A stretch of DNA of 64,000 bases, taken from NCBI GenBank assembly GCA_020002185.1, contig JAHLWY010000209.1:124001-188000 (forward strand), given 5' to 3'. The position numbers and the translations under genes are program-made. This document shows positions 35,222-45,060 of this stretch, piece by piece (the first letter of the stretch is position 1; each line of letters starts with the position of its first letter). The DNA comes from Paraescarpia echinospica. Its lineage: Eukaryota > Annelida > Polychaeta > Sabellida > Siboglinidae. The notes beneath the pieces were generated by a model, which was given only the letters and a program-made list of their open reading frames with translations, did no database searches and was not told the origin of the DNA.

Positions 35222-35450
35222 CTTTCAGTGTCCACTTTATATTGACAGAGATGCATATCACCGGTACCTTACAATCTCATCTTTCAGTGTCCACTTTATT
35301 AAATTCAAGGACATGTCAAGGACAGCAAATCTGATGTGGAGCCCCATCTAATCGGATTCGTCGTGAAATTTGACATATATGGTCCAATTTTTATGGTTTT
35401 ATCCGGCAAATAACGATACTATCCCTTAGACACCCTACTATAATGTTTAT
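35222..35450. repeat. Solo right end of Academ-like family, with 59-bp unit
   Basis: About 1.3 copies of the 59-bp satellite unit (cagtgtccacttta at 35,226 and 35,285, exactly 59 bp apart), followed by a 100-bp copy of the Academ-like terminus (gtggagccccatctaatcggattcgtcgtgaaattt to gatactatccctta-acaccctac). It links the 59-bp satellite at 41.1-42.0 kb to this transposon family. Confidence 0.75.
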
Positions 35451-37620
35451 AATGAACGATAACACATTTCGTCATCACCGTCAACTTGAGGATAACTTGT
35501 CCCTCAGTAGTCGAGCGAAGTAGTTCTCACTCGGTTCGGCGGGAATTCCCTCTTCGGGTGTGAATTCTCTTTTGTCGCGTAAGCCGTCTACTCTCGCACT
35601 GTTTTTACACGAGGTGTTACTCGGCGTCTACCGCCCTCGAGTGTACTTTGCCCCGACTCTCCGGTATTTCTTCTACTCTATATATGCATTGAGAAATTCA
35701 ACGTCACCGCCACCACCGGGTATAAAGACTTCGTGTTTGCCATCCGCACCGTCATGGTTTCTCACCACAGAAGAGACCAGATTACATGTGTTTGCTCTGT
35801 CGGGTTGTGGACTCGTCTGTTCTATCCTACCTTCAAACCTCAGTACCTCCACCCAATACCTGGCATCAGTCATATGATCCCTGCTGATGCTGACGCCATT
35901 GTAACAATTTCAACACCATCCAATAGGTGATACTATAAATCAACAAGTATAAAATCTTCATTATAACGATGTACATCACTATACGACGTAATATTCCATT
36001 AAAACTTATGTCCGTATCACCATAATCTATTCATATGGAACGGCCAATCATGTTATAAATATTACACGTTGTATTCGACAATCCTCCCTGTCTACCCTAA
36101 CTATAATGATATTTGCCCAGTTCTTTAAAATCTGACCTTAGGCCACCACTCCAGTTCCTTCACAGTATTGCATAACCACTGGACAGCCACCAATGGCCTA
36201 CAGGGCAACCCTAACACGAGTCAGCCAACCATAGCTTTACTTTGTAACCGTAAATGCAGTCTTTCACAGACACTACCAACCTAATTTAAGTTCTAAAAAC
36301 CACAATTTTGACAATGGTGCAAGTGTTAGCCTTAGACGTGGCAGTTGTTTATAGCACACAGAAAACCAGTTCTCATTTGCTGTGAAATTATATATTATTT
36401 TGTGAACACAAATTAACTAATCATACCGCCCATTCACATATCACGTGTTGCATTTTGATTCGTAATACGATTATTCGCACATGACTGATTCATCTTGCAA
36501 TGTAATCCTAGGTCACTTTATTTCCCGATATGCTTCTGGCCGACTCTTAAGGTATATGAGAACAACCCTCACTCTTTGGACAGAAGAAACGTACATATGA
36601 AGAACAAACACCAAAGAAAGAATAAACAGTCTGACTGAGGGTGTCATTATTCACTCTACTCCAACTGTGCACAGGTGGTGAGAATGGATTATACGCTTAA
36701 ACTATTTTATATTGTTTCGATTATTATAACTAGCAAAAATGATTGTTGTCTGACGGGTTACATTGATAGATGACAATCGTGAGAGTAATATTTACGAAAT
36801 GGTAGAAAACACACAGCATCGTTAAACACACACCATAACGTGCTTGCAGATACTCATTGTTTGTGAATGACGAATGTCGGAGAGAATGTGAAGTTCACGT
36901 CCATCGATAAGTCCTAGTCGTTAGTGTATTGTAAAATAATAGTCATTTTGCTATGCTATTGGTGTACGGGTAAACATGTAAGCATTATTGGATCAGTGTC
37001 TTCATCATGTTGCCAAGTCTATGACGTAGGGCCGGTTTCCCTAAGTATATTATGTATTACTCGCATATTAAGTTTTATGTTACGAACAACTGATTTTTAA
37101 TGATAACCTTGACATATATGGGACATTTTGAAAAGGTATAGGTCATACGTCCTTTTATAGTGGTCGTAGATTAATGCCTGAATGTTTAGCACTTGGGTTC
37201 AAACCGTCTAAGAGGAAAACGTTAACTTTTCGCATACGCAAGTTCGAATTAAGTGGATGGTCTTCATTTCCTGTTTTCGGATATATTTTTGGGTGCGACA
37301 CAACAGCTGTTGAGTGTTGATGCTTGTTCCCTTATGTCTCTGCAATCATACTGAAATCTGAATAATTCTCCTTACTATTATCCTCTACAACTTTACACCA
37401 CTTTCTCCGTCGATGACTGTGATGTCATCCGTTTGTCTGTTCATCAACATGTGTTAATTATTTCAGCGTATTAAACATACCTAATAATCACTTTTGTCAC
37501 CCATGATCTATTCTTTCATATGGAGTTGCTGAACACCATTTTGGCAACGTCCAATATTATATCTGTCAAATAATGTTTTTAAATGCACCCAAGTCATCCT
37601 TGGCTATTTTGTAAGATTTG
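35451..37620. other. Intron/intergenic; possible decayed LTR
   Basis: No recognisable gene. The stretch 35,500-36,680 has features seen in LTR-type sequences: a GC-richer block with gtataaag at 35,719, then aagaataaacagtctgactgag followed by cactctactccaactgtgcaca at 36,617-36,673. No paired copy, PBS or internal coding region was found, so this is not called as an LTR. Confidence 0.3.
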
Positions 37621-37693
37621 ACCTTCCTCTTTCATATTTCATAGTAGTCTATAGTTACTTCACAAACAGTCTGCATAGCTGCACAGGGCTTAC

Positions 37694-37807
37694 TTGTCTC
37701 GCAGAGCATTCCGGTAAATCCAGTTGAGCATGCGCATGACACTCCAGTCGCAGTGTTTGTGCACGTTCCACCATTTGCACAAGATGTAGTTTCGCACGTA
37801 AGGGTTT
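37694..37807 (-). CDS. EGF-like exon (b), block A
   Basis: A 114-bp exon, phase 1-1; acceptor gtgttcttttccag, donor gacaa|gtaagcc. It encodes LTCETTSCANGGTC, TNTATGVSCAC and GFTGMLCET: a complete six-Cys EGF-like domain. Its block-B copy is 21,183-21,296, sharing NTATGV and exon length. Confidence 0.9.
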
Positions 37808-38439
37808 CTGGAAAAGAACACGTATTGAACACATATAGAAACAAACGAAATAAAAACAATGCAAATACTGATGAACATAACATGAATATTTATACCACTT
37901 TCAAACGTTTATTCTATCTAGCGTGTCAAAAGAAAGTCTTGCGACATCTGAGAATCACATAAGAAGTTCTGGTTGTTATCTATATGACACATAGATTACA
38001 ACTATGCCCTAGATGCCAAGAAACATCTATCAATGTAATATCTCATGACAAGAAAAGATTTGTATCAGCTTAAATTAAATATAGTTAGTGGAGCGATACA
38101 CAAATCACTATTCATAATACATTATAGAGTCAATCAGTTACATTTAGAATAAACATGGAAAGTTGGCAACAAAGGTTGAGACAGTATATCAAATTGTTAA
38201 ACAGAATTGACATAGTGAGATTGTTTATATGTTCATATTACGGTTTAATATGATAAGATGTTATGTTTATTTATGCCGCTATAAATCTCTAAACTGATAC
38301 AGAAATAATATAATATTCTGCGATATGTTAAATACAATCATGGTTGAGTACAATCTTTAAAATAGAAGTCGTGTCAAATTAAGCACCTGACATCCATGTA
38401 TATAACACATTGGCCAGTAGTCAAACTAAATGTTCTTAC

Positions 38440-38555
38440 CTTCTTCACATTTATCTCCTTTGAATCCTGATTTACAGTTACACTTGTAGCCTCTCTCTGT
38501 GTGTCTTTGCATTCGTCGCCATTCTTGCAGAGACCATCGGAGCACATGTCAGGCA
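38440..38555 (-). pseudogene. EGF-like exon (a), block A, 2-bp frameshift
   Basis: A 116-bp exon-like segment; acceptor ttattcatcttccag, donor gaag|gtaagaa. It starts DMCSDGLCKNGDEC and matches the 114-bp block-B exon at 21,958-22,071. In the tract CACACAGAGAGAGG it has one extra GA relative to block B (CACACAGAGAGG). After the insertion the original frame carries the last EGF cysteines (KCNC...GDKCEEG), but the actual frame does not. The exon length is no longer a multiple of 3, so including it would shift all downstream phase-1 exons. It is a decayed exon, a skipped exon, or an assembly/sequencing error in a microsatellite. Confidence 0.85.
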
Positions 38556-38677
38556 CTGGAAGATGAATAACTCAATGACTTTATGTGTGTACAATTTGAT
38601 TATTTAATTTAAAGTAACATGCTATGAACTAGTACTACTCATAACGTGACGATTATATCACACAAACTGCAATATAC

Positions 38678-38869
38678 CTGTAAGTGTTTCGCATGCCAAC
38701 GTGGACACAGCTTGTCCATTTTCTGGATTATAATACCCATTGTAGGGGACAGTCTTCACTTCACCAAACGTCGTGTCATAACACTGGATGAACTTGTGAC
38801 AGTCGTATGGGAAGGCGACTGTATTGAAGGTGATGTCCTTTTTTGAATCCTGGCAAATAGTTGCCTCAT
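38678..38869 (-). CDS. CBM14-like chitin-binding exon, block A
   Basis: A 192-bp exon, phase 1-1; acceptor atgtgtttcag, donor acag|gtatat. It encodes DEATICQDSKKD, VAFPYDCHKFIQCYD and a tail ending ALAC-like (TLACETLTG). The aromatic-rich F-PYDC-KFIQC core is typical of peritrophin-A chitin-binding domains, secreted or cell-surface modules in invertebrates. Only four of the usual six Cys are present; the fourth and fifth are replaced in the TVPYNGYYNPENGQA region. The block-B copy at 22,579-22,777 shares this loss. Confidence 0.9.
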
Positions 38870-39513
38870 CTGAAACACATGTTACAATAAGGTTACAAAT
38901 CAGCCACAAACAAAAATAATACGGATTTACAACAGTGTTGTTTTTGTCATCCGCTGATCACTCTTCTGTATCATATAATGCAATATAATCTTATATTAAT
39001 TATCATTCACAAAATAAAATCTTAGTTGCTGCTATATATTAACTGTGGCATTCTTCATAAGGGCTACAGTAAAACTTGTAACATATTTCCCAACAGGAAA
39101 TCATTTAACAAGATAACACAATACAAAGCGGATAACATACAGGGGGTGTAATTACTATCGGTATTACAGTGTATATACCAGTGATCCTGTCGGTAAGCAA
39201 ACATCTTTCTTTCTTCACCAAATAAATGTGTTATGTTAAATGTTCCATCACGCCAGGCTCAATATATGAAAGATTTCTTATCATTCATAAAATGTATGAC
39301 GTGCATAGCTAAATCCTCATTCATACTGTTGCATTGTATAACTACAGCAACATGGAGTTAATGAACATATATAATTATAGTCAAACCCCAATCTCCACGA
39401 TTGACAGTCCCCAGATAATACACCAAACCCATTTGAAATTAAATGGCGAAAACAATCATACAGCGTTTTGAGGATAGATTACTTCATTAACTCCAGTTGG
39501 TAGTGTAACTCAC

Positions 39514-39651
39514 CGATGTCACAAGTCTGGGTGAGAGGCGGGGAAGTGAGACAACCACACGTCTGACACACACAGACAAACTCTGAGTCTGATTTGACGA
39601 CACAGAGACCACTGTTGTTACACGGCTGCATTTTTTCACATATGGTGATTT
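39514..39651 (-). CDS. EGF-like exon with CxCxC tail, block A
   Basis: A 138-bp exon, phase 1-1; acceptor gtttcgcag, donor atcg|gtgagtt. It encodes ICEKMQPCNNSGLCVVKSD, then CVCQTCGCLTSPPLTQTCDIG. The tail CxCxxCxCxxxPPxxxxC recurs in the block-B exon (23,056-23,301) and, diverged, in the plus-strand exon at 53,146-53,283 ([15 protein letters not shown]). In all three places a CBM14 exon follows, so EGF-tail plus CBM14 is a conserved two-exon module. Confidence 0.9.
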
Positions 39652-39901
39652 CTGCGAAACAAAATTTAAGATGACAACAATTTTTACAATTATTAAAAGT
39701 AATGTTAAACGAATATTAAACAATTTCAAATGATCAACGGGATGCTTGTTCAATGGAACATCGAGCGATATAGAAATCGGTTAACAACATTGATTGATAG
39801 ATTAATAAATATCTACATTCAAAAGTGAATTATACAACTTTAGTGTTTTTACCACAAGATGATTCACTAGCCTGTCAAATCTCCATTTTACTTAATTTGA
39901 C

Positions 39902-40797
39902 GTGACGACACAGATGTTTTTGCATTACTTCTCCACCATTATGCAGCCCATGATCATGCAGTCTCCCATCCATGGCCGAACATTTGTTGACATCCTAGCA
40001 ACTGTGAAGAAGCACTTCGGAATCATCTCACTGCATGCCATAACTGGATGTGACACTGTGGCGGCCACTGACGGAGTTGGAAAGACAACTGCCATATCAG
40101 TAGCAAAGAAGGGATTGAAACTCAACACTATTGGTAAAGTTGATAGTAATAAGGAGTAGGTCGAGAGGGAGGCAACTGCATTGATGGTTGCATGTTATGG
40201 TAGCAAGCTGAAGTGTGACTCCATGACAGAGTGGCATCAATGCAGGTGGGCTCTGAAAACTGGAACGAGTACTGCCTCTGCCCCAAAACTATGCTCTCTC
40301 CCACCAACAACTCCGGCATTTGTCCAGAATGTGCTCAGATGCCATTACCAATTTGCACAATGGCATGGAGCCCTATAATCGGACCCCCCCTCCCCACAAC
40401 CCAGTAGAGTTGGGACGGGAGGCAGTCCATGCCAACAAAGCCCTACAACCTCACACTGTTGTTGAGGGAGTAACCCTAGCTCCTGAATCTGTACTGAAGC
40501 TCATACGATGCGGTTGTGAGTGAGAGCGACCGTATAATGGCAACAACTGCAGATGTACTCGATGCCAAGTCGTATGCACCATCTTTTGCACCTGTGGGGG
40601 AGGACTTGAATGCAACAATCCATTCAATATGAAGGCGTTTAGACCGCAAGATCACCTTCCTAAGTCAATTACTTCAGAAGTTATGTCATTTCTAGCATTT
40701 CAGCAGCCACCTTGTCGGAGGTCTTGGATTCTGAAAATGGCATGCGGGTGTGAAGTCCACACCCAGTGGGTTTTGTTACTAGATGATATGAACTTTT
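39902..40797 (+). pseudogene. Second Academ-like nuclease fragment
   Basis: The frame 39,902-40,159 contains ISLHAITGCDTVAATDGVGKTTAISVAKKG. The TGCD-T...G-V-G-K pattern resembles the helix-hairpin-helix (H3TH) of XPG/FEN1 nucleases, where GCDY...GIG binds DNA. After a frame break the C-terminal region follows (LPPTTPAFVQNVLRCHYQ, LKLIRCGCESE, then CRCTRCQVVCTIFCTCGG), ending at a stop near 40,797. The N-terminal half is absent, so it is a truncated copy related to the protein at 32,379-34,230. Confidence 0.75.
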
Positions 40798-41130
40798 AAA
40801 AAAATGCAAAGAAATGATTTTAGGGAGACATGACCAGGTCTTCTGGTTGAGCCACTGGACTATATCTACAATACACAACAATACAACCAAACCACACACA
40901 ATTTTCCAGATGCTGAAATGCACTTCATCCAAATACCACACATGATCCGCCACAGTGAACCGGGTGTTAAGTTCCACAGACCTATTCCCCACACAGGAGG
41001 CACACATACCTGTCAAGTTCATGTCTAATAGATGTTGTGATTTTGACAGAAATGCTACCCCTAATCCAAAACTAATAAAATACAAAGCCATACATTAAAC
41101 AACAACAGATAAAATTACAAAAGTACCCCC

Positions 41131-41997
41131 GGTACCTTACAATCTCATATTTCAGTGTCCACTTTATATTGACAGAGATGCATATCACTCTTACCTTACA
41201 ATCTCATATTTCAGTGTCCAATTTATATTGACAGAGATGCATATCACTGTTACCTTACAATCTCGTCTTTCAGTGTCCATTTTATATTGACAGAGATGCA
41301 TATCACCGGTACCTTACAATCTCATCTTTCAGTGTCCACTTTATTTTGACAGAGATGCATACCCCCGGTACCTTACAATCTCATCTATCAGTGTCCATTT
41401 TATTTTGACAGAAATGCATACCCCAGGTGCCTTACAATCTCATCTTTCAGTGTCCACTTTATTTTGACAGAGATGCATACCCCTGGTACTTTACAATCTC
41501 ATCTTTCAGTGTCCACTTTATTCTGACAGAGATGCATACCCCTGGTACTTTACAATCTCATCTTTCAGTGCCCACTTTATTTTGACAGAGATGCATACCC
41601 CTGGTACTTTACAATCTCATCTTTCAGTGTCCACTTTATTTTGACAGAGATGCATACCCCTGGTACTTTACAATCTCATCTTTCAGTGTCCACTTCATTC
41701 TGACAGAGATGCATACCCCTGGTACTTTACAATCTCATCTTTCAGTGCCCACTTTATTTTGACAGAGATGCATACCCCTGGTACTTTACAATCTCATCTT
41801 TCAGTGTCCACTTTATTTTGACAGAGATGCATACCCCTGGTACTTTACAATCTCATCTTTCAGTGTCCACTTCATTCTGACAGAGATGCATACCCCTGGT
41901 ACTTTACAATCTCATCTTTCAGTGCCCACTTTATTTTGACAGAGATGCATACCCCTGGTACTTTACAATCTCATCTTTCAGTATCCACTTTATTTTC
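41131..41997. repeat. 59-bp satellite, ~15 copies, 177-bp higher-order unit
   Basis: The word cagtgtcc (or a variant) recurs every 59 bp exactly, from 41,153 to 41,979 (14 intervals). Distal units repeat in sets of three variants (gtgcccactttattttg, gtgtccactttattttg, gtgtccacttcattctg), giving a 177-bp higher-order repeat present about three times. The array is bracketed by similar sequences (aatccaaaactaataaaatacaaa-ccatacattaaac at 41,057 and 42,009), so it expanded inside the Academ-like fragment. Confidence 0.93.
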
Positions 41998-42190
41998 CTA
42001 AAAAAATAATCCAAAACTAATAAAATACAAACCCATACATTAAACAGCAATTAACAGAAAAAATCAGTTAACTTGACATAGTTTCTCAAAATGTTTATAT
42101 TTGAAGTTTTCTTCAAATTTAGCAATGATTTGACTTTAAACAAAAACGTGCTTTTCTTTTTTTGACTAGTATAGTTTTATTATAATATAC

Positions 42191-42684
42191 CTTTTGTAGT
42201 AGTTGCTTCTGTCGTAGAAGGTGCTTGTGTCATAGTAGGAGTAGGTGTATTATTAGTAGGAATAGGAGTAGTAGTAGTAGTTGTAGTACTAGTAGTAATA
42301 GGGGTATTAGTAGTAGGTGTATTAGTAGTAGTAGTACTAGGAGTAGTAGCAGTAGTACTAGTAGTAATACTAGGAGTAGCAGTAGTACTAGTAGTAATAC
42401 TAGGAGTAGCAGTACTAGTAGTAATACTAGGAATAGTAGTACTAGTAGTGGTACTAGTAGTAGTAGTTGTTGTTGTTGGTCCTGTTGCCACGACGATGGA
42501 ATCCCCCATAGACCCGGGGTCCTTCTGGTACTTGTCAAAGAGACCGTTCTTCTTCGTCGCCTCCTTCACTATGTCCTGTTTGATCACCTCCGCCAGAACG
42601 TCCGGCTTTCTCTCCTTCCTACCGGGGTCACGTGCACTGAACTGTTGGATGGTTATGGTGAAGGCCACATCAACACTCCCATTC
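42191..42684 (-). CDS. SEA C-terminal half plus Thr-rich mucin stalk exon
   Basis: A 494-bp exon; acceptor gtccatgtttcgatag, donor aaaag|gtatat; phase 2 in, 1 out. With the two preceding exons it completes a SEA domain: it starts K-NGSVDVAFTITIQQFS, where G-S-V matches the SEA self-cleavage site (cleaved between Gly and Ser). A charged segment (about 50 residues) follows, then about 90 residues of almost pure Thr/Ser/Pro with repeats of SITTST-ATP, a typical O-glycosylated mucin stalk. On the plus strand this appears as a tagtagtactag-rich repeat, but here it is coding. The downstream EGF exon at 39,651 accepts phase 1. Confidence 0.9.
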
Positions 42685-43146
42685 CTATCGAAACATGGAC
42701 AGGACTTTGATGTAATAACAGCTGCAATGCGTGCTATCATATGGCAGAGAAAGAACCAAATATCCTAACTATCCAGTTGGTTTAAATACTGACACATGTT
42801 CAATGTAAACTGGTCATATATTGAAATATTTAAGGCTACTATTAATATGAATGATTCTAATTAATATGAATTGGTATTATTTATGCTGTAATCTGTGTTT
42901 TATGGTAATAACACTAAACAAATAATGTTGAAGCTTATCGATATTTTATTCAAAAAGTTATATTAAGTTTCAAAACGTATGAATGCCAACGTGCAACCTT
43001 ACAAAACCAGGCTAGAAGCTACTAGAGCTATTTGTCATTATATAACACTTATGTTATATGACTGTCTTGAAGCATGCGGTTTTGTCTTTTGGATATATTA
43101 TTGTCTGCGTTGTCAAATGAAAATCAAACGATTCACTATAACTTAC

Positions 43147-43214
43147 TTGAAGCTGTCCACACCACACAGCTGAGCATCTTCACCTAGGTTTCCATTTCTC
43201 AATGTATTCATCAT
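43147..43214 (-). CDS. SEA domain middle exon
   Basis: A 68-bp exon; acceptor cacttttgtttcttag, donor caa|gtaagt. Reading MMNTLRNGNLGED then AQLCGVDSFK, it supplies the helix and the strand just before the GSV motif of the SEA fold (compare C-x-V-x-S-F-x-x-G-S-V in SEA domains). Phase 0 in, 2 out; the out phase joins exactly to the exon at 42,684. The in phase fits the preceding exon only if that exon uses a GTTGGT donor (43,947) rather than the GTATAA four bases later. Confidence 0.85.
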
Positions 43215-43946
43215 CTAAGAAACAAAAGTGTCACAATTTGATAAGTTGTTGATTGGGATTATGGAATAAAGGTAATAGTAGGCGTTTATATCTTTACACT
43301 GTAACACACACTATAAAACAGGGAATGTCTACTATTATCATTGGTGCTTTTCAGCATTGAACATTATTCGATACAGTAATTGGCATTTGTATCTATAGTT
43401 ACATTGTCTGGAAAACAACGTGACTAAATGCACAGTGATGCACTGCTAAATGAATATGGGAATGGTCAATATGCAAAGTTTCGGTAATCGCCAAATAGCG
43501 CCAATTGACTTATAGTGGTTAACATCGACCAGCAGTTACCAAGTATGATGTGTCTTACATCTATACACCTGTCATCAGACTAATTTAAGTCAAATGAGAA
43601 TTACTGGTAGTCAACGCTGGGGCTGTTTCACAGCAGCAGCAAGTATGTCACAAACACATCAGTGTATGGATTATAATAAGTCCTAAATGTAATATCAGTA
43701 ATACTAATATCAATACTTATACTAGTTCAAACATACAAGTGTTAATTTTGAAAGAAAAAGTATACAAAGAAGATTATAATACAAACAAATGTTTTGACTA
43801 TTGCTTTTAGTTGCCCATAACACTACATGTTGATCTGTATACTTATATACAACCATAATCATACGTCACCTAATGGATTTAGTGTATTTAATTTGCAACA
43901 CATAGGATTGTAAAATCAGCATGATATTTTAAGGAATTATACCAAC

Positions 43947-44053
43947 GTTTCCGCAGAACTCAGCTGCCAAGTGTTTATACTGGGGTGATTGGTTGTTGCC
44001 GTAAGATTCCTTGTACACCATTCCATCCAACTTCACTTTTACCTGGACTTCCT
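43947..44053 (-). CDS. SEA domain N-terminal exon
   Basis: Acceptor gttaactctacag, phase 1. It encodes EEVQVKVKLDGMVYKE, then SPQYKHLAAEFCGN: the first beta-strand and helix of a SEA domain. Phase 1 joins the transmembrane exon (act|g) to give Glu. Two donors are possible: gttggt after GGA AAC (end 43,947, in frame with the next exon) or gtataa after GTT G (end 43,943, which forces a stop in the next exon). I take the former. Confidence 0.83.
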
Positions 44054-44339
44054 CTGTAGAGTTAACAAACAAAAACACAGAGATTGTTTACCAATTACGT
44101 ACGCATAACACTGTTGAATAAGGACGACCTCTTCTGCAAGTAGCATATGCACAGTGTACGTATTAGTTGGGTATTCTGTTGGAATGTATACGCACAAGAA
44201 AACACTAAAGCTAGGCTAGCCCCAGCCTTAACCCTAAGTAACCTTCGAACTTGTTGAGTGAACTCTAAAATACCCTTTTAACGCGTGTTACTTTATACAG
44301 CATAGTTTAGACACAAAATGAAAGTTGAGCACATCAATG

Positions 44340-45060
44340 TTTAATAGAAGTGTTTCATGAAACACCAGGTACTAGCTGCATATTCATCATTTTTAAAGGG
44401 AAACAAAAGGCAATTGTTTGAACTTATATACATAAATGAGTTAATACAATCTGACCAATATCTTGCCAGTGACGTAATCATAATTTTCTTCAAAGAGGTA
44501 GATTCTAGTGATATCTCACAGCTCCTGATGTCTGACATATTGAGACATGCCCCCGATGCTTGACCCATAAGCAAGGAGGGCTTCTTTAACCTTGACCCTG
44601 ATGTGACGCATTGAAAGCTCGTTCATGCTTATATATTGTACTCTGTTCGATTTGGAAGCCGAGTTACACTAGTAACAACTGTTACAATGTCGTACTGTGT
44701 GGATATAAAATTGTTATACATTACAGTGACAAAGTAAATTCAAACATGAAAATCGTTTTTCACTGCTGGGTCTGCTGAAGGCACACTAACTGTCGAAATA
44801 AACATGTCACAATATACTTTAAAACAATATCATTCACTAAAAATGGCATAATCAGTTGAGAAAATATCCTTAAAACTGCAAACGGCTAGCTAAAACATAT
44901 GGGTTACTGAGCGACGCTAATTAGAGTAATGTTCTCAGTTCAACAACTGGCGAACTGGGAAGAATAGGCATTGGTGACATGAGGCTTTCTATCACAATGG
45001 CGGTGTCCGTGCAATTTAACTTATATAAGTGTCTTCAAGAAGGTTATGAACTACCTGGTA
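44340..45060. repeat. Dispersed repeat, copy 1
   Basis: Shares ordered blocks with 48,095-48,485: aaaggga-acaaaaggcaatt, gagttaatacaatc, agattctagtgatatc-like, tattgagacatg-ccc, ggcattggtgacat and tttctatcacaat-gc-gtgtccgt. Both copies are in the same orientation and lie in introns of the minus-strand gene. Family unknown; the spacing between blocks differs, so both are decayed. Confidence 0.7.

Larger units (their letters stand above)
39652..42190. other. Intron of minus-strand gene filled by a transposon
   Basis: Interval between the mucin exon and the first EGF exon. It holds the second Academ-like fragment (39,900-40,797) and its 59-bp satellite (41,131-41,997), listed separately. Nothing else recognisable was seen. 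Confidence 0.6.

Noticed and set aside
35500..36680. Solo LTR
   Set aside because: Some LTR-like words, but no second copy, no clear TG...CA ends with target duplication, and no primer-binding site.
40681..41091. 136-codon minus-strand frame with a hydrophobic stretch
   Set aside because: It largely overlaps the C-terminal end of the plus-strand Academ-like sequence and has no independent support.
42225..42710. Plus-strand Ser-rich frame over the mucin region
   Set aside because: It is the antisense of the Thr-rich coding exon; the minus strand has matching splice sites and a SEA domain.
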